Shown here: positions 11,012 through 24,306 of the stretch, one piece after another | Layout: each line of letters opens with the position of its first letter | Numbering within the stretch: the stretch's first letter is position 1 | Source: Linnemannia elongata | Taxonomy: Eukaryota > Mortierellomycota > Mortierellomycetes > Mortierellales > Mortierellaceae | Direction of reading: 5' to 3' | DNA length: 64,000 nucleotides | NCBI GenBank assembly: GCA_036320915.1 | Contig: JAXBDG010000008.1 | Location: 2,480,001-2,544,000, forward strand | Position numbers and translations under genes: made by a program | The notes under the pieces: generated by a model | Told to the model about the DNA's origin: nothing | What the model saw: the letters and a program-made list of their open reading frames with translations, nothing else | The model's database searches: none

Positions 11012-14000
11012 TTAATTTGCAGTAGAGGTACCGTTAGTAGTGCCGTTACCGGTCGTCGGTGAGGAGATGAACTTTGTGTAGAAGTTAAGGAAGTATCCAC
11101 CAAAGAGGAATACACAGAGGACGGAGGGTCCGATACGGTCGTGGAATTGACGGTTGGCCTTGAGGGAGAGGATGTTGGAGAGACGGATGTGGAAGATTCC
11201 GAGGGCGTAGAGCATGGCCAGGAGGGTGATCACTGTCAGGACTGCTCCCGAGATACGGGACATATCGTCACCAAAGTTGAGGAGTGTCAATGAAATCTGT
11301 TGAGGAGAGAAGGAGAGAGAAGGGTTAGAATCCATTGGGACAAACTGAAGGAGGGACATAAAGGAGTTGAGCAAATAGAAGAGAAGGAGGGACTTACGGT
11401 TCCGAGGAGAACGGTGAATTGGAGCCAGTTGAGGAAGGTACGCTCGTTGGCGAAGAAGACCTTGGGCTCCATGCGAACAGCTCCGGCACCACGCTTGACA
11501 GAGCCAGCTCTCTCGGGACCACCAGCAGCACCAGCCGCTGAAGGTGCTGGCCGCTTGCGACGGATGGTCGACTTCTTGCGCAACACGCCGGCGTTGCTGT
11601 TGATGGGGGGCGTCTTCTCGGTCAGTCCTGGTGCCAAGGCTGTGTATTCCGAGGCACCCAATGAAGACCGAGAATCACGGTTATCGAGCCATGGGCGCAC
11701 TGGTTGTCCGACAATAGGGCCCTTGCTGGGGGTGATGGGACCGTGGTCGACCAAGGGGTGGGAGACGTTTGAGGAGGTCCCGCTGGATTGGTTGTAGGTG
11801 TTGTTGGGTGACCGGCGGTTGTTGTTGGCAGCGTTCTTCTCGAGCATCTTGGCCTGGTATGTTGCCTTGTCCATCAGCTTGGGTTTCTTGGGCTCGAACT
11901 CGGAGAGAGTCTTGGGTCCACTACCCTCGACAACAGCCATTCCAGGGGCACCGATGAGAAGAGGCCGTTGGGGAACTGGGGGCCGGAGACCAGCTGTGGG
12001 GGTGCCGACGGGCCATGCGCGGGGCAAGAAACCGTTCAGACCAAAGTCAGTGTTAGGGGCCTTGCGAATATCCTGGTCCATGGTGGGCAGCCAGAAGGGG
12101 AGGATCTGGATCTTGTCCTCGAGCAAGGTGGCAACACCGTGAATGTACTTGGAGAAGCGGGGGCAGGATTCTACCAAGTGCGAGTTGATGAGCTCAACAA
12201 TCCATGCTGGGGGCTCCTGTCCGTGGTGGGTCTGGAGCTTGACCTCCAAGACGGCGTAGGGGAAACGGGTGATATCCTCGGCAGGGAGCTGACGGAAGGG
12301 CCAGTCGATTCCGATATCCTCACGCTTCCAGTTCTTGCCAGCACGGATACGTCCATAATCATCCTCACGGATCAGGGCCAACTCGGTATCGAGTGAGATA
12401 CGAACACGGGCATCGTTTTGGAGCTGGAAGGCGGTACGGCGGTAGAAAGCACGGATGGCGGGGCGCATCTTCTTGCCGACAATGCTGGTCTGAACATCGT
12501 TGGCAAGCTTTTGCATAAGCTCGACATCCTTGACCGACTTTTGGCCGCGCGTCAACAGCTTGGCGAATTTGACGTCCATGGTATAGGCGCCCTCGAGGTA
12601 TGGGTTAATGTACTTTGTCTTGATGGGGAAACGCTCCTTGACACTCTGCTCGCCAGTCCACTTTTCACGATGGACCTTGCGCTCCAAGAAGCACTGTCCG
12701 TTGTCAGTAGGCTCTGGTCCATACCAGCTGCATTGGGGACCGAAACGGTGATTGAAATTGCATATAAAAGCGAGATATACCAAGGTCAGACACCGATATA
12801 TATATACCATAGTACAGCCAACAAGAAATAAAAGAGAAACACACCAATGAGCAATAAAACGGTAAAAAAAAAAAAAAAAAAAAACCTTACCGAATACGAA
12901 TGGCCTGGGCCATATCCGATTTCTCAAGACGTCCCTGGTAACACTCAAACTCCTCGTTATCGACATAGACGGAGGAAATAGCCGAATCGTTCTCCTCGTA
13001 CTCCTTCTTGGTGTTGAAAAGAAGGACGGGGAGGTGCTTCATGATGACGAGCTTGACCTCGGTGATGTTGTCGGGGTGGATCCAGTACTTGGTGGTGTCA
13101 CGGACAAAGGCGCTCGATCCCCAGTTGGCAAACTTCTCGTCTCCTGTGTGCTTCTTTCCGCGGAGGGTGACGGTGTGGTAGATCGACGAGAGGCGGACAA
13201 TGATGGCGTCGTAGTTTTCCTTGTGGAAGGGCTTGCTGTTGAGGCGGACATGGAAGATGGTCTTCAACATCCATCCTGTTTGTTTCTATTGTTATCAGAT
13301 GGTAATAAAAATATGTAATTGTATTAATATCATGTTTTTCTTGCTTTCATGGTTGATTGGCATTGGTTCTTTGTATTTTTTGGTGTGTGTTTTGGGTTGG
13401 ATAGTTCAAAAGGAATAAAGTATTGAAAGCATATGCTGTCCCGAATGATCTGGCGTTGTCTTTGTGCGGGGGATCGAAAAATAGAGGATATAGTTTTGTG
13501 CTCTGGTCTGGGCAAGATTTTTAGTTAGGTCGTGTGGTGTGTGGGAGGGGGAATGAATTGGATAGGGGACACACGACGGAGAGAGAAGAGAGTAAGAGAG
13601 GGGGGCAATGAAGGAAAGGAGGGAAGGACAGGAAGGTGCAAAGAGAGCCCAGATGGTAATAATAATCGCATGTGGAGCCGAAAAAAAAGTTGTGGTCCAA
13701 TACACCCAATCGATGTGTTCAGCCAACAAAGCAACAATAACAAACAACAGGGGTGAAGGGAGGGACGGGCGGGGCGGAGGAATTGTTTTTGCTGTTTTGT
13801 TGTTGTTGTTGTCGTGTGAGGATGAGGAAAGCAAGAAAAGAAAAAGAGGGCCCATGGGTCGAGTCCAGGTTCACCCTGGATAGAAGTGTACGCTGGGAGG
13901 AATTTCCAACTCGAATGGTGTGGTGTCTGACGGCCCCTGTCCCGTCTCAGAGTGTATGTGAATGAATGTATGACAATAGGTCAGCCTCTCCTCTTTTTCC

Positions 14001-14611
14001 TTCCTCTTCTTGAGGAGTGGTGCCTGAAAAAAAAAGATTGGGTAATAATCATCGAGAAACAATAGAAAGAATATACGAAGGATGCTGCAATTGACAGTAC
14101 CCCTGGTATTAAGATAGACGGGAAAGCAAGGAGGGGGAATTGAAGAGAGAAAAGGCAAAGGGGGGGAGGAGGGATGTAGAAGGAGGGAAAGAGAGAGAGA
14201 GAGAGTGAGGGGGAGGGGGAGACTTACGTCGTGCTTCTTGACAATCTTGAGGAAACCGGTATAATTGAGGCGAGTGTACTTGGCGAGGACATCGATCTCG
14301 GCAATGACCCGGTAGATCTCAATCTCGAGTGCAGCCCAAGTCTCTTCTTCGGCACCGTTCTTCTTGAAGTCCTGGGCCTGGGCGTTGTAGTATTTGAGCT
14401 TTCGGTGGATCTCACCAATCTTGACTGTTTGAAAGCTATGGACTTTCTCCAGTTCACGCTCGAGCATCTCGACAAAGTAGCCCTCGTCCGTCTCGTTCCA
14501 GAGTCCTGATGCGGTCCGGAGCTTGAGGACGGATTTGAGCTCGTCGTATGACATATAGTTGAACGACCATTCTGGCTGGGTGTAGTGGCGCAAGTGGTCT
14601 CCAAACTTCAT
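11012..14611 (-). CDS. VTC4: Vacuolar transporter chaperone 4, polyphosphate polymerase
   Basis: Four exons (14611-14228, 13285-12891, 12727-11398, 11296-11012) encode 797 residues. Vtc4 is the catalytic subunit of the VTC complex, which makes polyphosphate from ATP and moves it into the vacuole. An SPX domain (about 1-150, [15 protein letters not shown]) senses inositol pyrophosphates. The tunnel-domain polymerase core (about 160-490) keeps the family's active-site segments: TTKYW, IRIRW (Arg258, Arg260), ERKVHREKW (Lys277), [11 protein letters not shown] and VLEVKLQT. A basic, Ser/Pro-rich linker (about 500-680) is longer than in yeast. Three C-terminal membrane helices (about 690-797, DUF202 type) start at [12 protein letters not shown]. 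Vtc2/Vtc3 also carry SPX and tunnel domains, but the intact catalytic residues point to Vtc4. The acceptor at 13286 was chosen because it restores KQTGW after KKHD. The first intron is 942 bases. Confidence 0.95.
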
Positions 14612-15234
14612 CTTGTCGAATATATGGTGTTGTTGGTAGTGTGAGGTGCTAGTCTATTAGTCTGGTGAGGGGGTATTAAGTAAGAGAGAGAATAGGGAGA
14701 TAAAGAAGGCGAGGCGTGAAGAAGGGGAGGATGATTGAGGGATAGGGAGAGGGTGGGTGAATTGGGGGATGGAAAAGAGAGACGAGGAGATAAAAGAGAG
14801 TGACGAGAAGAGAAGTGAAGGAAAGAAAGAGAGAAAAGAGAAGAGAGTGAGAGAGCGGAGGAAAATAAGAAAGAGAAGAGGTAAAAGAGAAGAAAAGAGA
14901 TGAGGGTTAGTTAATCGCCACTTAAAAGCAAAAAGAGAGTTCAATTGTACCATACGATGTCTGAGGGCCATGGGATACATATGGGACATATACCACAGCG
15001 CAACAGGTCCAGGTATTCAGGTTCAGTGGTTCGGGTAACAGTACAAAACAGAGTGTGTATGAAAGGCAGAATGAGAAAAGAAGAAAAAAAAAAAAGTTCG
15101 AGAGCCCCCGCTGGAAAGAGAGAGAGAGAGAGGGAGAGGGGAGGAAAAGGGCGTTCTGTCTTTGGGGGTGTATGAAATTATATTTTTAAACCAGTCTCCA
15201 ACCATGTCTCGTTGTCTGGTTAGGGTAGGTTTGG

Positions 15235-15250
15235 GTGTGTGTGTGTGTGT
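15235..15250. repeat. GT dinucleotide repeat
   Basis: Eight uninterrupted gt units inside the VTC4-CDC50 spacer. Confidence 0.8.
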
Positions 15251-16044
15251 TATGTATGTTACAACAAAGCAACCCAAGGACAAGGGCCAGGAAGAAAGAT
15301 AAAAACGAATTGGCCCGTTTGTCTGGAGATAGAGATGCTTTTTTTTTGTTTGCGTTGTTGCCTGTGTCTGTTGTCGCACCTTGGTGCTGCAGCTTAAACA
15401 AGGGTACATAGATAGCAGGGGCAATTGAAGTGCAGAAATAGAAACGATGGAAAGAATAGAAAAAGAGCAAACAATACTAAAGGAAATATGCACCACGCGA
15501 TTCAATGAGAGTGAGTGTGGACTCTTTCTCTCAGTTCCCCCTCTTTTGAACACATACACAAAAAAGAAGTGCGATCCAGGAAAAGGCAAGCGAAACAAAG
15601 AACGAAGAGAGGGAACGGAAAGAGGAAGGGGGCATGGGAGCAGGAGGGCTGGATAAATAAAGCAGGTCAAATGGGTGAATGGAGGGAGTGAACGCACATC
15701 CTCGGACTTCGTTTTGCCTGGTAATGTGAGTAACTGCAGCTGTCAATGCTGATGCTGCTGCTGCCACTACTTCTACTAGTGTGTGTCTTAGTCGTGTGAT
15801 CCCAAATCGTCTCTTTTCTTTCCTCTCTTTTACCCCTCATCATTGCACCGCCGTAGGTGGATATAGGAGAGAGAATGAGAGGAGGAAGAGGAGTAAGAAA
15901 GCACACGAGCGATGTAATTTGCTGTCAGGAGCAAAAACTCAAAGACATTTTTTTTTTATCTTTTTTTACCCCTCGAACTCGCTCAGCTCTCCTTTTGTCG
16001 GTTCCCCCTTTCGACTCTGTCTTGTCTTATCCTGTGTCCCATTG

Positions 16045-16047
<3 letters not shown>

Positions 16048-16082
<35 letters not shown>
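16048..16082. repeat. Poly-T run, 35 bases
   Basis: Uninterrupted T run in the VTC4-CDC50 spacer. Confidence 0.9.
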
Positions 16083-18145
16083 CTATTTACTCCTTTTTTA
16101 ATTCTCTCTGTCTCAATAACAACACCAAAAGACGCACACGACTAAACATCTAGGCAGCAGAAGCAGTAGAAAAGGGAGGGGCGAGGTGACATTGAACAGT
16201 GTAACGGACACACACAAAGTAGCATTGGCTGAGATGGATGTGAGATCGAATTGAGATAATTATTTTTATCACCAGCTCAGCCAACCAAGCTGGAAGTCAG
16301 CGCCAGGCACATGCAATGCAATGTACACATCCAGGTTCAGGTTCAGGTGAAATGGTGGGTGTCCATGGGTTCCCATACAGATCAAACGCGTACGGCACAC
16401 ACACCCTGCGCCGATCGGGCGAAAGTGAGACCTCCGGATGTAACCCAAGTGACAAGAAGAGCGCCAACATAAAAAAAGGCACTACCCAGCGGAAAGCGAT
16501 AAAAAAAGAAAGGAGAAAGGAAAGAGAGACGTAAGACAGAAATGGGCGTTACTAATAATTGTACCTGTAATGAGATGCTTGTTTGTTGTTGGTACTTTGT
16601 ATCAGGTTCGAACAAAGGAAAAAGACGGCGTTGGTTCGGGTCGAGTGTTCTTCACAGTGTGTTTGTGTGATGCCGAAGGAGTGGACGTAAAAGAGGGTAG
16701 GAAGGAAGGTCAAGAGGGCGCAAGACGATGAAGAGGGGGGTATGGTCAGGCGAGTAAGGTGTTGTGTGGATTGAAAAAGGTGTTGTGAGGTGATCGAGAG
16801 GTATGTAGGTGTATCAATTGGGTATGCGAATGCGATGATGCTGGGTTAATGAGAAAAGAGCGCCAGTCAAGGGCCAGGATGTAGGGTTGTTCGATTGAAA
16901 GAGGAAAGCGAGAAAGAGAAAGAGAAAGAAAGAAGAGAAAAGAGGGGTGCCGATGGAGTATTAAAAAGCGTTTTGAAAGGGGTGAAATTGTAAACAGTAA
17001 CCGACAGCAACAAAGCAGTGTTGCCATCAATGAAAAGGGCATAAACAAGACAACAACGATGCACGCATAAACAAAGCCGTTTCAATTGCCATTGAATCGG
17101 ACAGTCTTACTCCCGCCGCATTCCCGCTTATTATCATTATCCATTATCTGAAGGCTCAAGCCAGCAGCGCTGACGCTGTCCTGTCCTGTACACACATCAG
17201 CATCGGAATTAGAAACCTTTCTTTGTCTTTGTTGTTGCTGATATTGTTCATCTCATTCATTTCTCTCAGTCTTCTCGTTGCCATTTCGCCCTTGGATACG
17301 TCCTGTCTTTCTTTTCATTGCGCATTCCCAAGAAAAAGGTACATCGTTACCTGGAAGGCTCTAACTCAAAAAAAAGGAAAAAAAAAGAAAAAGAAAGGTG
17401 ATTGACCCGGTGGACTTGTTGATTCATTCAATATGTCTAATTTAAAAAGACAACCGAATGCCACCAAAAAAGAACTCAAATGATATTAAAAACTTGTTTT
17501 TGTTATTTTTATCTTCAAGACAGGGGTGGAGGTTGAAAGTTGGACACGAGAGAAGGAGAGCTTCAGTCGCACCAGGCGACAGTTTTGAATCCATCTAACC
17601 ATTTTCCTTTGCAAACAGCACAAAAGGTCATGTTTGTTATGTCCCTCCCTCCCTTGTAATAGATATCGTATCGCAGACATAGTACCTGCGCTCTGGCTCG
17701 TCTGTCTGCCGCGCGGCCAAAAAATAATAATACGAGAGAGAACGGGCAGGGCAGTGCAGGGCCACCGACCCAAACACAAACAAAAAACAAGCGCTGATCC
17801 CCTTCTCGATTCCATTAGAAATCATCCGACAGGGTAATACGAGAGTCTGGTCCCTCTTTCTTTACCCTCCTATTCCTATGTCCACACCACCTCTTCATGC
17901 CCCCACCCCTCGTTTTTGCTCATTTTATTCGATTAGCTGTGGCCGTGTCTGGCGGGAAGATAAAAACAGGGAGCGCGGAGGAAGTAAGCACACCAACCAA
18001 AATCAACAAAGGTCATCGGCCTGGATCCCGATCTTGAGAAGACAATGTCCTTGCGGATCGAGATGTGCCAACTTAGGACTATCGAGCACTCTAACAGGAA
18101 CATGCCACTCGTTATGTCTCTTTTCTGTCAAATGCTCGCTCTCGC

Positions 18146-18148
<3 letters not shown>

Positions 18149-18175
<27 letters not shown>
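18149..18175. repeat. CA dinucleotide microsatellite
   Basis: About 13 ca units in the VTC4-CDC50 spacer, ending in caga. Confidence 0.85.
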
Positions 18176-18181
<6 letters not shown>

Positions 18182-18301
18182 ACCTGTTCATTCTCTATCT
18201 CCCTCCTGGACGAATCGGGAAAGGAGCAACATGTTTGGTAAAGACATTTCCTGCTAGCGCGAGGTGCTTCAACCAACAGCATTTCTAATCAGCAATTGCA
18301 G

Positions 18302-18326
18302 CCCCCCCCCCCCCCCCCCCCCCCCC
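18302..18326. repeat. Poly-C run, 25 bases
   Basis: Uninterrupted C run, rarer in this window than A/T runs. On the minus strand it is a G25 tract able in principle to form a G-quadruplex. Confidence 0.9.
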
Positions 18327-19893
18327 GACTCCCTGTCTCTCCGTATGTCTCTCTCTCTTGACCCCCTTCTTTCGTCAACTAAAAAAAGAACATGAACGTT
18401 CTTCGCATTGTTCCCGAATGCCGTTTCTCTTGCGTACGTCTCTGTTTGTCGATCGGGCGAGTACGAAAAGAGCGAGAGAGAAGAAAAAAAAAAGGCGACT
18501 GTGCAGCGGTATGCAACAAATCCCTGCGCTCCACACAATTCCTCCTCACTCACACGACCAACAAAAAAATAATTCGAAGCGCATACGCACAAACATACGC
18601 ACACACACGACAAACAAAAAAAAAACGCACACGACCAAACAAAAATAAAAGCACACGACCCCATTAGACCATTAGACCAACCAACCAACCAAAAACCAAA
18701 CAACAATCATACCGAGTCTAGCCTAGCCCAGCCCGCGGAACTAAAAAAAAAAAAAAAAAACTCTCTCTCACTCATTATCCGTGTGTCTACACTTTAGCTT
18801 TTTCCTTTGCCTCACCCCTCTTTTCCCTTTCTTTTCTACATCATTAGAAGAAAGATGACTCCCTTTTCCAGGTCCCAAAGGAGGTTTTATCGTGTTTGAC
18901 ATGGAACAGACAGACAGACAGACAGGCGGAAAAAGTAGAGGGTATGAGAGCGCAAGGAGAGGCGAAGGGGTGCAAGGAAGTAAATTGATGTAGGGTCGGG
19001 CTGAGGCTGCGCGGACCTCAATTTAAGCCCATTATCATCAATACCATCATTTTCATCGCATATTATACCCCGACTCGCACCCTTCATTCATTTTGACCGC
19101 AATGACGACCCAGATCCAAAAGAACACATACTTGAACACTTGTACTCTTACTCCGGTGAACGAACGGGTTGTCTGGTTAGACAAAATGCCGAGCAGGAAC
19201 ACTCTACAGGGTAATGGCCAACAACTAAAACCATGTCAGATGCGACTTGCGGTTGCGAGTGTGCGCGCGCGATTGTTATTTTATTTCTTGGCCAGGGACC
19301 TGTTCAAAGGTTTCTGAAGTGTTTATTATTTTGGTGGTATTTTTCGGTGCCTGCCACCTTTTACGCTTGTTTTGTTTATACTTTTTTTTTTTTTTCGACT
19401 TCGACTTCGATCCTTACTTTGTTCCCCTTTCCTTCTTAGTTTTCCCTATCCCATGGGTAAGGTGACTAAGTCGATCGATAGCACAATGCCCTCCTGTACC
19501 ATGTACCCTTACCTTTCCGTTAGAGATAGCGCATTGTCGCTTATGAAAAGTCATCGAGCTAATTGCTCTCATACCCGGACCCAAAAAAAAAAAAATTGAA
19601 AAAAAAAAAACCATAGCCGTTTCCATACCTGGAGGACAACTCGCCAGCTGGTCCATCTTCCTCACTCTTCGGATTCGGGACATGGGTGAAGTTAGTCTGC
19701 TGTGGCTCGAGACCGAAAAAAAGCCTACACCTCCTCCTCCTCCTCCCTCACGCGAGTTTTTTTATTTTTTTTTGAGAGACAACGAGGGAAATGAGCATTC
19801 AGCAATAGAGCAAAACCATCCATCTCATTCCAGTCCAAAGAAGGGGGACGGGGGCGATTGAGCCGGGAGAAATGAAAAACGAGGTGGGCCCGG

Positions 19894-19896
<3 letters not shown>

Positions 19897-19936
<40 letters not shown>
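19897..19936. repeat. Poly-A run, 40 bases
   Basis: Uninterrupted A run in the VTC4-CDC50 spacer, opposite in orientation to most of the T runs. Confidence 0.9.
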
Positions 19937-19939
<3 letters not shown>

Positions 19940-21360
19940 TGTAGGTGAGCCCTTTTCTTCTGAGTGTGTATGCCCATATTCGAAAAATGAATGAGAGATG
20001 GGAGTCGGAGCCAGGCCATTTTTAGAGCACTGCGTACATAGTATATACCCTCTTTTTTTTTTTTTGTTGTTATTCTGCATTGAAGGATGCCTTCATCTTG
20101 GCTTTGGAGTGAGTGAGTGATGGACAAAAATAAACTGACCCTTGTACTCTTCTTCACCCCAGATCACCCATGTGTTAATAAGCATCATCAGCAGTCGATC
20201 ATCAACATCAGAAGAAACTGTAAAAATGCTCTCGGCGGAGGGTGAGCGGGGGGGTGTGCGGAACATCTTTTGGAGTGATGGCATGGTATGTACATGTACG
20301 TGCCTGGCTTGCGTCCAAGCCAGCAATTGAGCAGATGAACACAACACCATCGGCTCAGACCCAGCTATGCGAGGTCAATCAGTCAAAGAACAATGAGAAG
20401 GACGAGGGAGGACAATATAAAGAAGGGTTTTGCGAAGTTGGGCTGGGACAACAAGTGGCGGGGCAAGATCAAGGGTGACGAGGGAATGGGCTGGAGCTTG
20501 TTTTTCTGTTGTGGTTCAAATCTAGCTGCGCCTTCATAAGCCAACAGCAATGGCAATGTGCCGTTTGGGAAAAGAGAAGAATCAAGTTCCAGCCAAGGGT
20601 CCTTGCGTGTCTTTTTTTTTTGTTGGTCGTGTGAGGAAAGCGGTAAGAGAAGAATGGGAGAGAAGGCGAGAGAGTTTAGATTGCCCATCCACCATGGTTT
20701 ATTTTTCTTTTCTGCTGAGCCTTTGTCTGAACTGATCAGAGAGATCAGTACACGAACCACACACAGCACACATTTGTTTCTGATCACTGCAGATTGCTTC
20801 GCCTGAGCGCGTCCTCTCCTAGCAAAAAAAAAAAAAAAAACTGGTATGGCATACAGCCTCAACAACAGCAACTACACGCCTACGGATGTTTATCCGTTAA
20901 AAGGACTCTTACGACAATAAACAGAATACAGCAGATCTATGAAGTATACAAAACAACGCCAACGAACGTTTCATGAGCAAACAAGAATTGAAAAGCTGCC
21001 TGATTTTTGTATTTCAAAGGCTGAGGGAGTTTTTTTTAAATCTGTGTATATGTACTGTACACGTTGGCTATCGACTGGGCGTATGGATATCTGTTGTTGT
21101 GTGTGTGTGTGTGTCAGGAGGAGGAGGGCAAGGAAAAAGGGAGCAAAAGTCAAGAGTGGGATTGTCTCTACCTCTTATTCTCCTCATCCATCTTCACCTC
21201 ACACACATTCGCTCTCTCACTGTACCATTCATTCACTCCCATCGACTCCCATCGACCTCAGGACCATAAACGAACGCATTCACGAACACGGACCAGGAAC
21301 GACCTAACAAGAAAAACAAAATTCAAAAACAGGAAACAAAACGGAAACCAAGCTGGAGGA

Positions 21361-23852
21361 ATGTCGCCCGATGCAAAGGACAAGGAGCAAGTAAAGAGCA
21401 GGAAACCTGCCAGTAAGCGAACACACATCTCTTCAACATCCAGCAACCATCTATGTCGTTTCACTGCTCTCTCATTTTGCATGTGCATCACCGATTCACT
21501 AGAAGACTTTTATTAGTTCTCATACGTTAACGACTACCAACTCGTGCTGGCTTTATTACAACTATCAGACACGGCGTTCAAACAACAGCGCATTAGGGCA
21601 TGGCGGCCTATCCTGACACCCAAATCCGTCTTACCAGCGTTTATCATCATCGGCGTCCTCTTTGCCCCCCTCGGCGGTCTCCTTCTCTGGGCTAGCGACA
21701 CTGTAAGTCCAAGACGTCAGTCTAACGTAACTACTGTGAAAAGCGACCGAGCGGGAAACGGGATAAACTATAGAACAGGACGGGGCATGCGCAGGACGAG
21801 GACGGGACAGGGGCTAGGATCGAACAATCATGCGCAAAACCAGCTGGACGGAAGAACGGCAGCTCCCCCCTTTTTTCTTTCGTCTAGTTTTACTTGGCCT
21901 GTCAAGTGGTGTGGACAAAGAAAGAAGTGAGTGATGAGGATGCATATGCGCAGAGCTGCCTTTCTCTGCAGGCAATAGAAACAAAAGGCAGCCAAGCGGA
22001 TCATAGAAAAGGTTACAGCGGTAATCGCAAAAGGCATGCAAGCAAGGCAGCAACATCCACATCTCCTTTTCCCTCTCCTGCAGTGCCAGAGAGTGGACTA
22101 CGCAGCAGTAGTAGCCGGCAGGATAACACAGCCAGCCAATGGACGGGAATCTTCTTCACAGTGGAGGACAATAAAAGCATAGGCAGGGATTTGCGCAAAA
22201 TACCTCCGAACAGGCTGTCGTCGACTCTTTTTTTTTTTTTTTTTAGCGACAAGTTTCGACTCTAGCAGATCGGGTTTTTACCGCAGATGGATCGTAAAAT
22301 GACCATTGAAACTGGGGATTGGATAGTCTAGAAGGGTCATGAAGCCCGGGAAGGAAGTCGATGGATACCCCTACAGTAACAGCAACAAAACACCACAGCA
22401 GCGACAACTGCAACACAAACTAACTAGCACAACTCTCAGGAACAGCCCAGCTCAGCCTCATCTATACAACCCAACAAAAGGAACAGCCATTTATTTACCA
22501 CACCATTATCACATACCTGCCTCATTCTTTGTGTAAAAAAAACGATAGGTGGCAGAGATCGTGATCGACTATACAAACTGCGACAAGGCTGGAATTAACT
22601 TTGTTCAAATCCCCACCGACCTCTACTCGTCCAACTTCCCCGGCTCATCCGGTGACGGGAACCCACCCGAGTTCAAGGCCATCCCAGCAGTTGGAGCATC
22701 CATCAACGCGACCTGGCCGACGATGAGGTGCACAATCAAGTTTGATGTCCCTGTGACGATGAAGCACCCCGTGTTTATGTACTACCGCCTCACGGATTTC
22801 TACCAGAACCATCGGAGGTTCATCAAGTCGCTGGATCTGAGGCAGCTTGCGGGCGAGCCTAGGACGGCGATGGATTTGAGGGGTGGTGGGTGTGAGCCCA
22901 TGGCGACTGTTACTGAGGGCGAGATTCGGTACCCAATCTACCCCTGCGGACTCATTGCAAATTCCATGTTCAACGGTAACACCCCATTTTTGGAAGTCGG
23001 TTTTTTTTTCTTGTATCCTTTTTATCTGTTTTGCTCCTAACACTCTCGTGGATGTTTGCTTGTCTACAAAATAGATACATTTGATATCACACTGAGCCCA
23101 TTCAACGCACCAGACCTCAAGCCCTACAATTTGACCGACAAGGGCATCGCATGGACAGTCGACCAAACCAAATACCTCCCCCAACAACACCCAGACCTCT
23201 CCGAAATCCGCCCTCCACCCAACTGGGAAAAGAAATACCCCAACGGATACACGATTTCGAACCCACCCATGGATATCAGTAAGGATGAGCATTTCCAGGT
23301 CTGGATGCGAGCATCGGGTCTGCCGAATTTTCGAAAGATGTATGCCAAGAATGAGAAGGAGGATCTTGCCGCCGGGACTTATACTATCGACATTGATATG
23401 AGTAAGTTTGTTTTATTAATTTTTTTTGGGTTTTTTTCTTTGTGCGTGCGAAGAAGGAAAAGTGGTAAGAGATAAAATGTAAACCAAGTATCTAACTACT
23501 CATGTACGTTTTTCGTGAACCATGCTTGGCTTGTTAAGATTACGATGTGACAAAGTACGGTGGTACAAAGTCGCTCGTCCTCTCCACAGTATCTTTCATG
23601 GGCGGGCGAAACCCCTTCTTGGGAATCGCATACGTCGTCGTAGGAGTCCTATGCGTCTTCTTAGGACTCTTGTTCACAGCTCGACATCTCTACAAGCCAC
23701 GTCGATTGGGCGATCATACTTACTTGTCGTGGAATCAGAATCAGAATCATCAACATCAACAGAGTGATACGGATGCGACGGGTGCTGAGTCGGAGACGGA
23801 CCCGGAAGATTTGCCGACTGCTACTGCTTCTGGCGCCAGTGCTCGGTATTGA
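21361..23852 (+). CDS. CDC50: CDC50/LEM3-family P4-ATPase flippase beta subunit
   Basis: Five exons (21361-21412, 21569-21702, 22549-22975, 23075-23401, 23539-23852) encode 417 residues. These proteins pair with P4-ATPases, support their exit from the ER and help them flip aminophospholipids to the cytosolic leaflet. The family's N-terminal signature is rebuilt across intron 1 as [22 protein letters not shown]1 is about 39-58 and TM2 about 339-360, enclosing a large lumenal loop with paired cysteines ([28 protein letters not shown]) and possible N-glycosylation sites. [20 protein letters not shown] and [13 protein letters not shown] are further family landmarks. The cytosolic tail is acidic and Gln/His-rich. 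Intron 2 is 846 bases. Fungi have several paralogues (Cdc50, Lem3, Crf1), and I cannot tell which P4-ATPase this one serves. Confidence 0.94.
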
Positions 23853-24210
23853 GAGTAGGGAGTGTGGTGGTGGTGGTGAAGAAGACGAGGAGGAAGTAGT
23901 GGAGACGAGATAGGGTGGTGTATCATGAGTTGGGACAATAAATCGATAAGTTTGATTTTTTTTGATTGACCATGTGTATCGTCATTAGGTCTTTGGAAGA
24001 GATGGTGAGTTCTTTTTTTTTTCTGTTTGTGTTGAGTTCCATTTGGTAATAGATAGAATCACGAACAAAAAGACGCTTGTTCAACGCTCATTTATTACTT
24101 CAGTATTATAGATGCGACGCACAACCCCCCCTCGTGAAGGAAAAAAATAAAAAAAAGTCAGGAACTAATTATTATTATAAACATTCAACGGACTGTGGCA
24201 CGCAAAGGGT

Positions 24211-24244
<34 letters not shown>

Positions 24245-24306
24245 TATACTGGAGAAGAAAAAAAAAGAACGAAACAGAAAAGCCAACCTCCCCTCCCCCG
24301 TTCCAT
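23853..24306. other. Convergent 3' flank between CDC50 and lipase genes
   Basis: Holds the 3' ends of two converging genes: T-rich stretches after the CDC50 stop and a 30-base poly-A run (24213-24242) shortly beyond the lipase stop. No coding sequence seen. Confidence 0.6.
24213..24242. repeat. Poly-A run, 30 bases
   Basis: Uninterrupted A run between the two converging genes. Confidence 0.85.

Larger units (their letters stand above)
14612..21360. other. 6.7 kb divergent intergenic spacer, low complexity
   Basis: Lies between the divergently transcribed VTC4 and CDC50 genes, so it holds both promoters. GA-rich tracts dominate 14650-14900, immediately upstream of VTC4. It also contains GT, CA, poly-T, poly-A and poly-C repeats, listed separately. 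Translations are repetitive and I could not build a gene. A minus-strand patch near 20380-20700 has slightly protein-like composition but no coherent exon chain. Confidence 0.5.

Noticed and set aside
13271..13285. Alternative VTC4 acceptor at aaacag (13280-13278 region)
   Set aside because: It would leave a phase mismatch and lose the conserved KxTG between KKHD and WMLKTIF. The caatag acceptor at 13286 keeps the frame and the motif.
13871..14227. Reading of VTC4 exon 1 continuing past 14228
   Set aside because: A perfect GTAAGT donor follows KKHD, and the read-through is Ser/Leu-rich low complexity unlike the family.
17486..18706. Overlapping open frames between VTC4 and CDC50
   Set aside because: Short, frame-inconsistent and low complexity (CA repeat, poly-C). 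No coherent exon chain.
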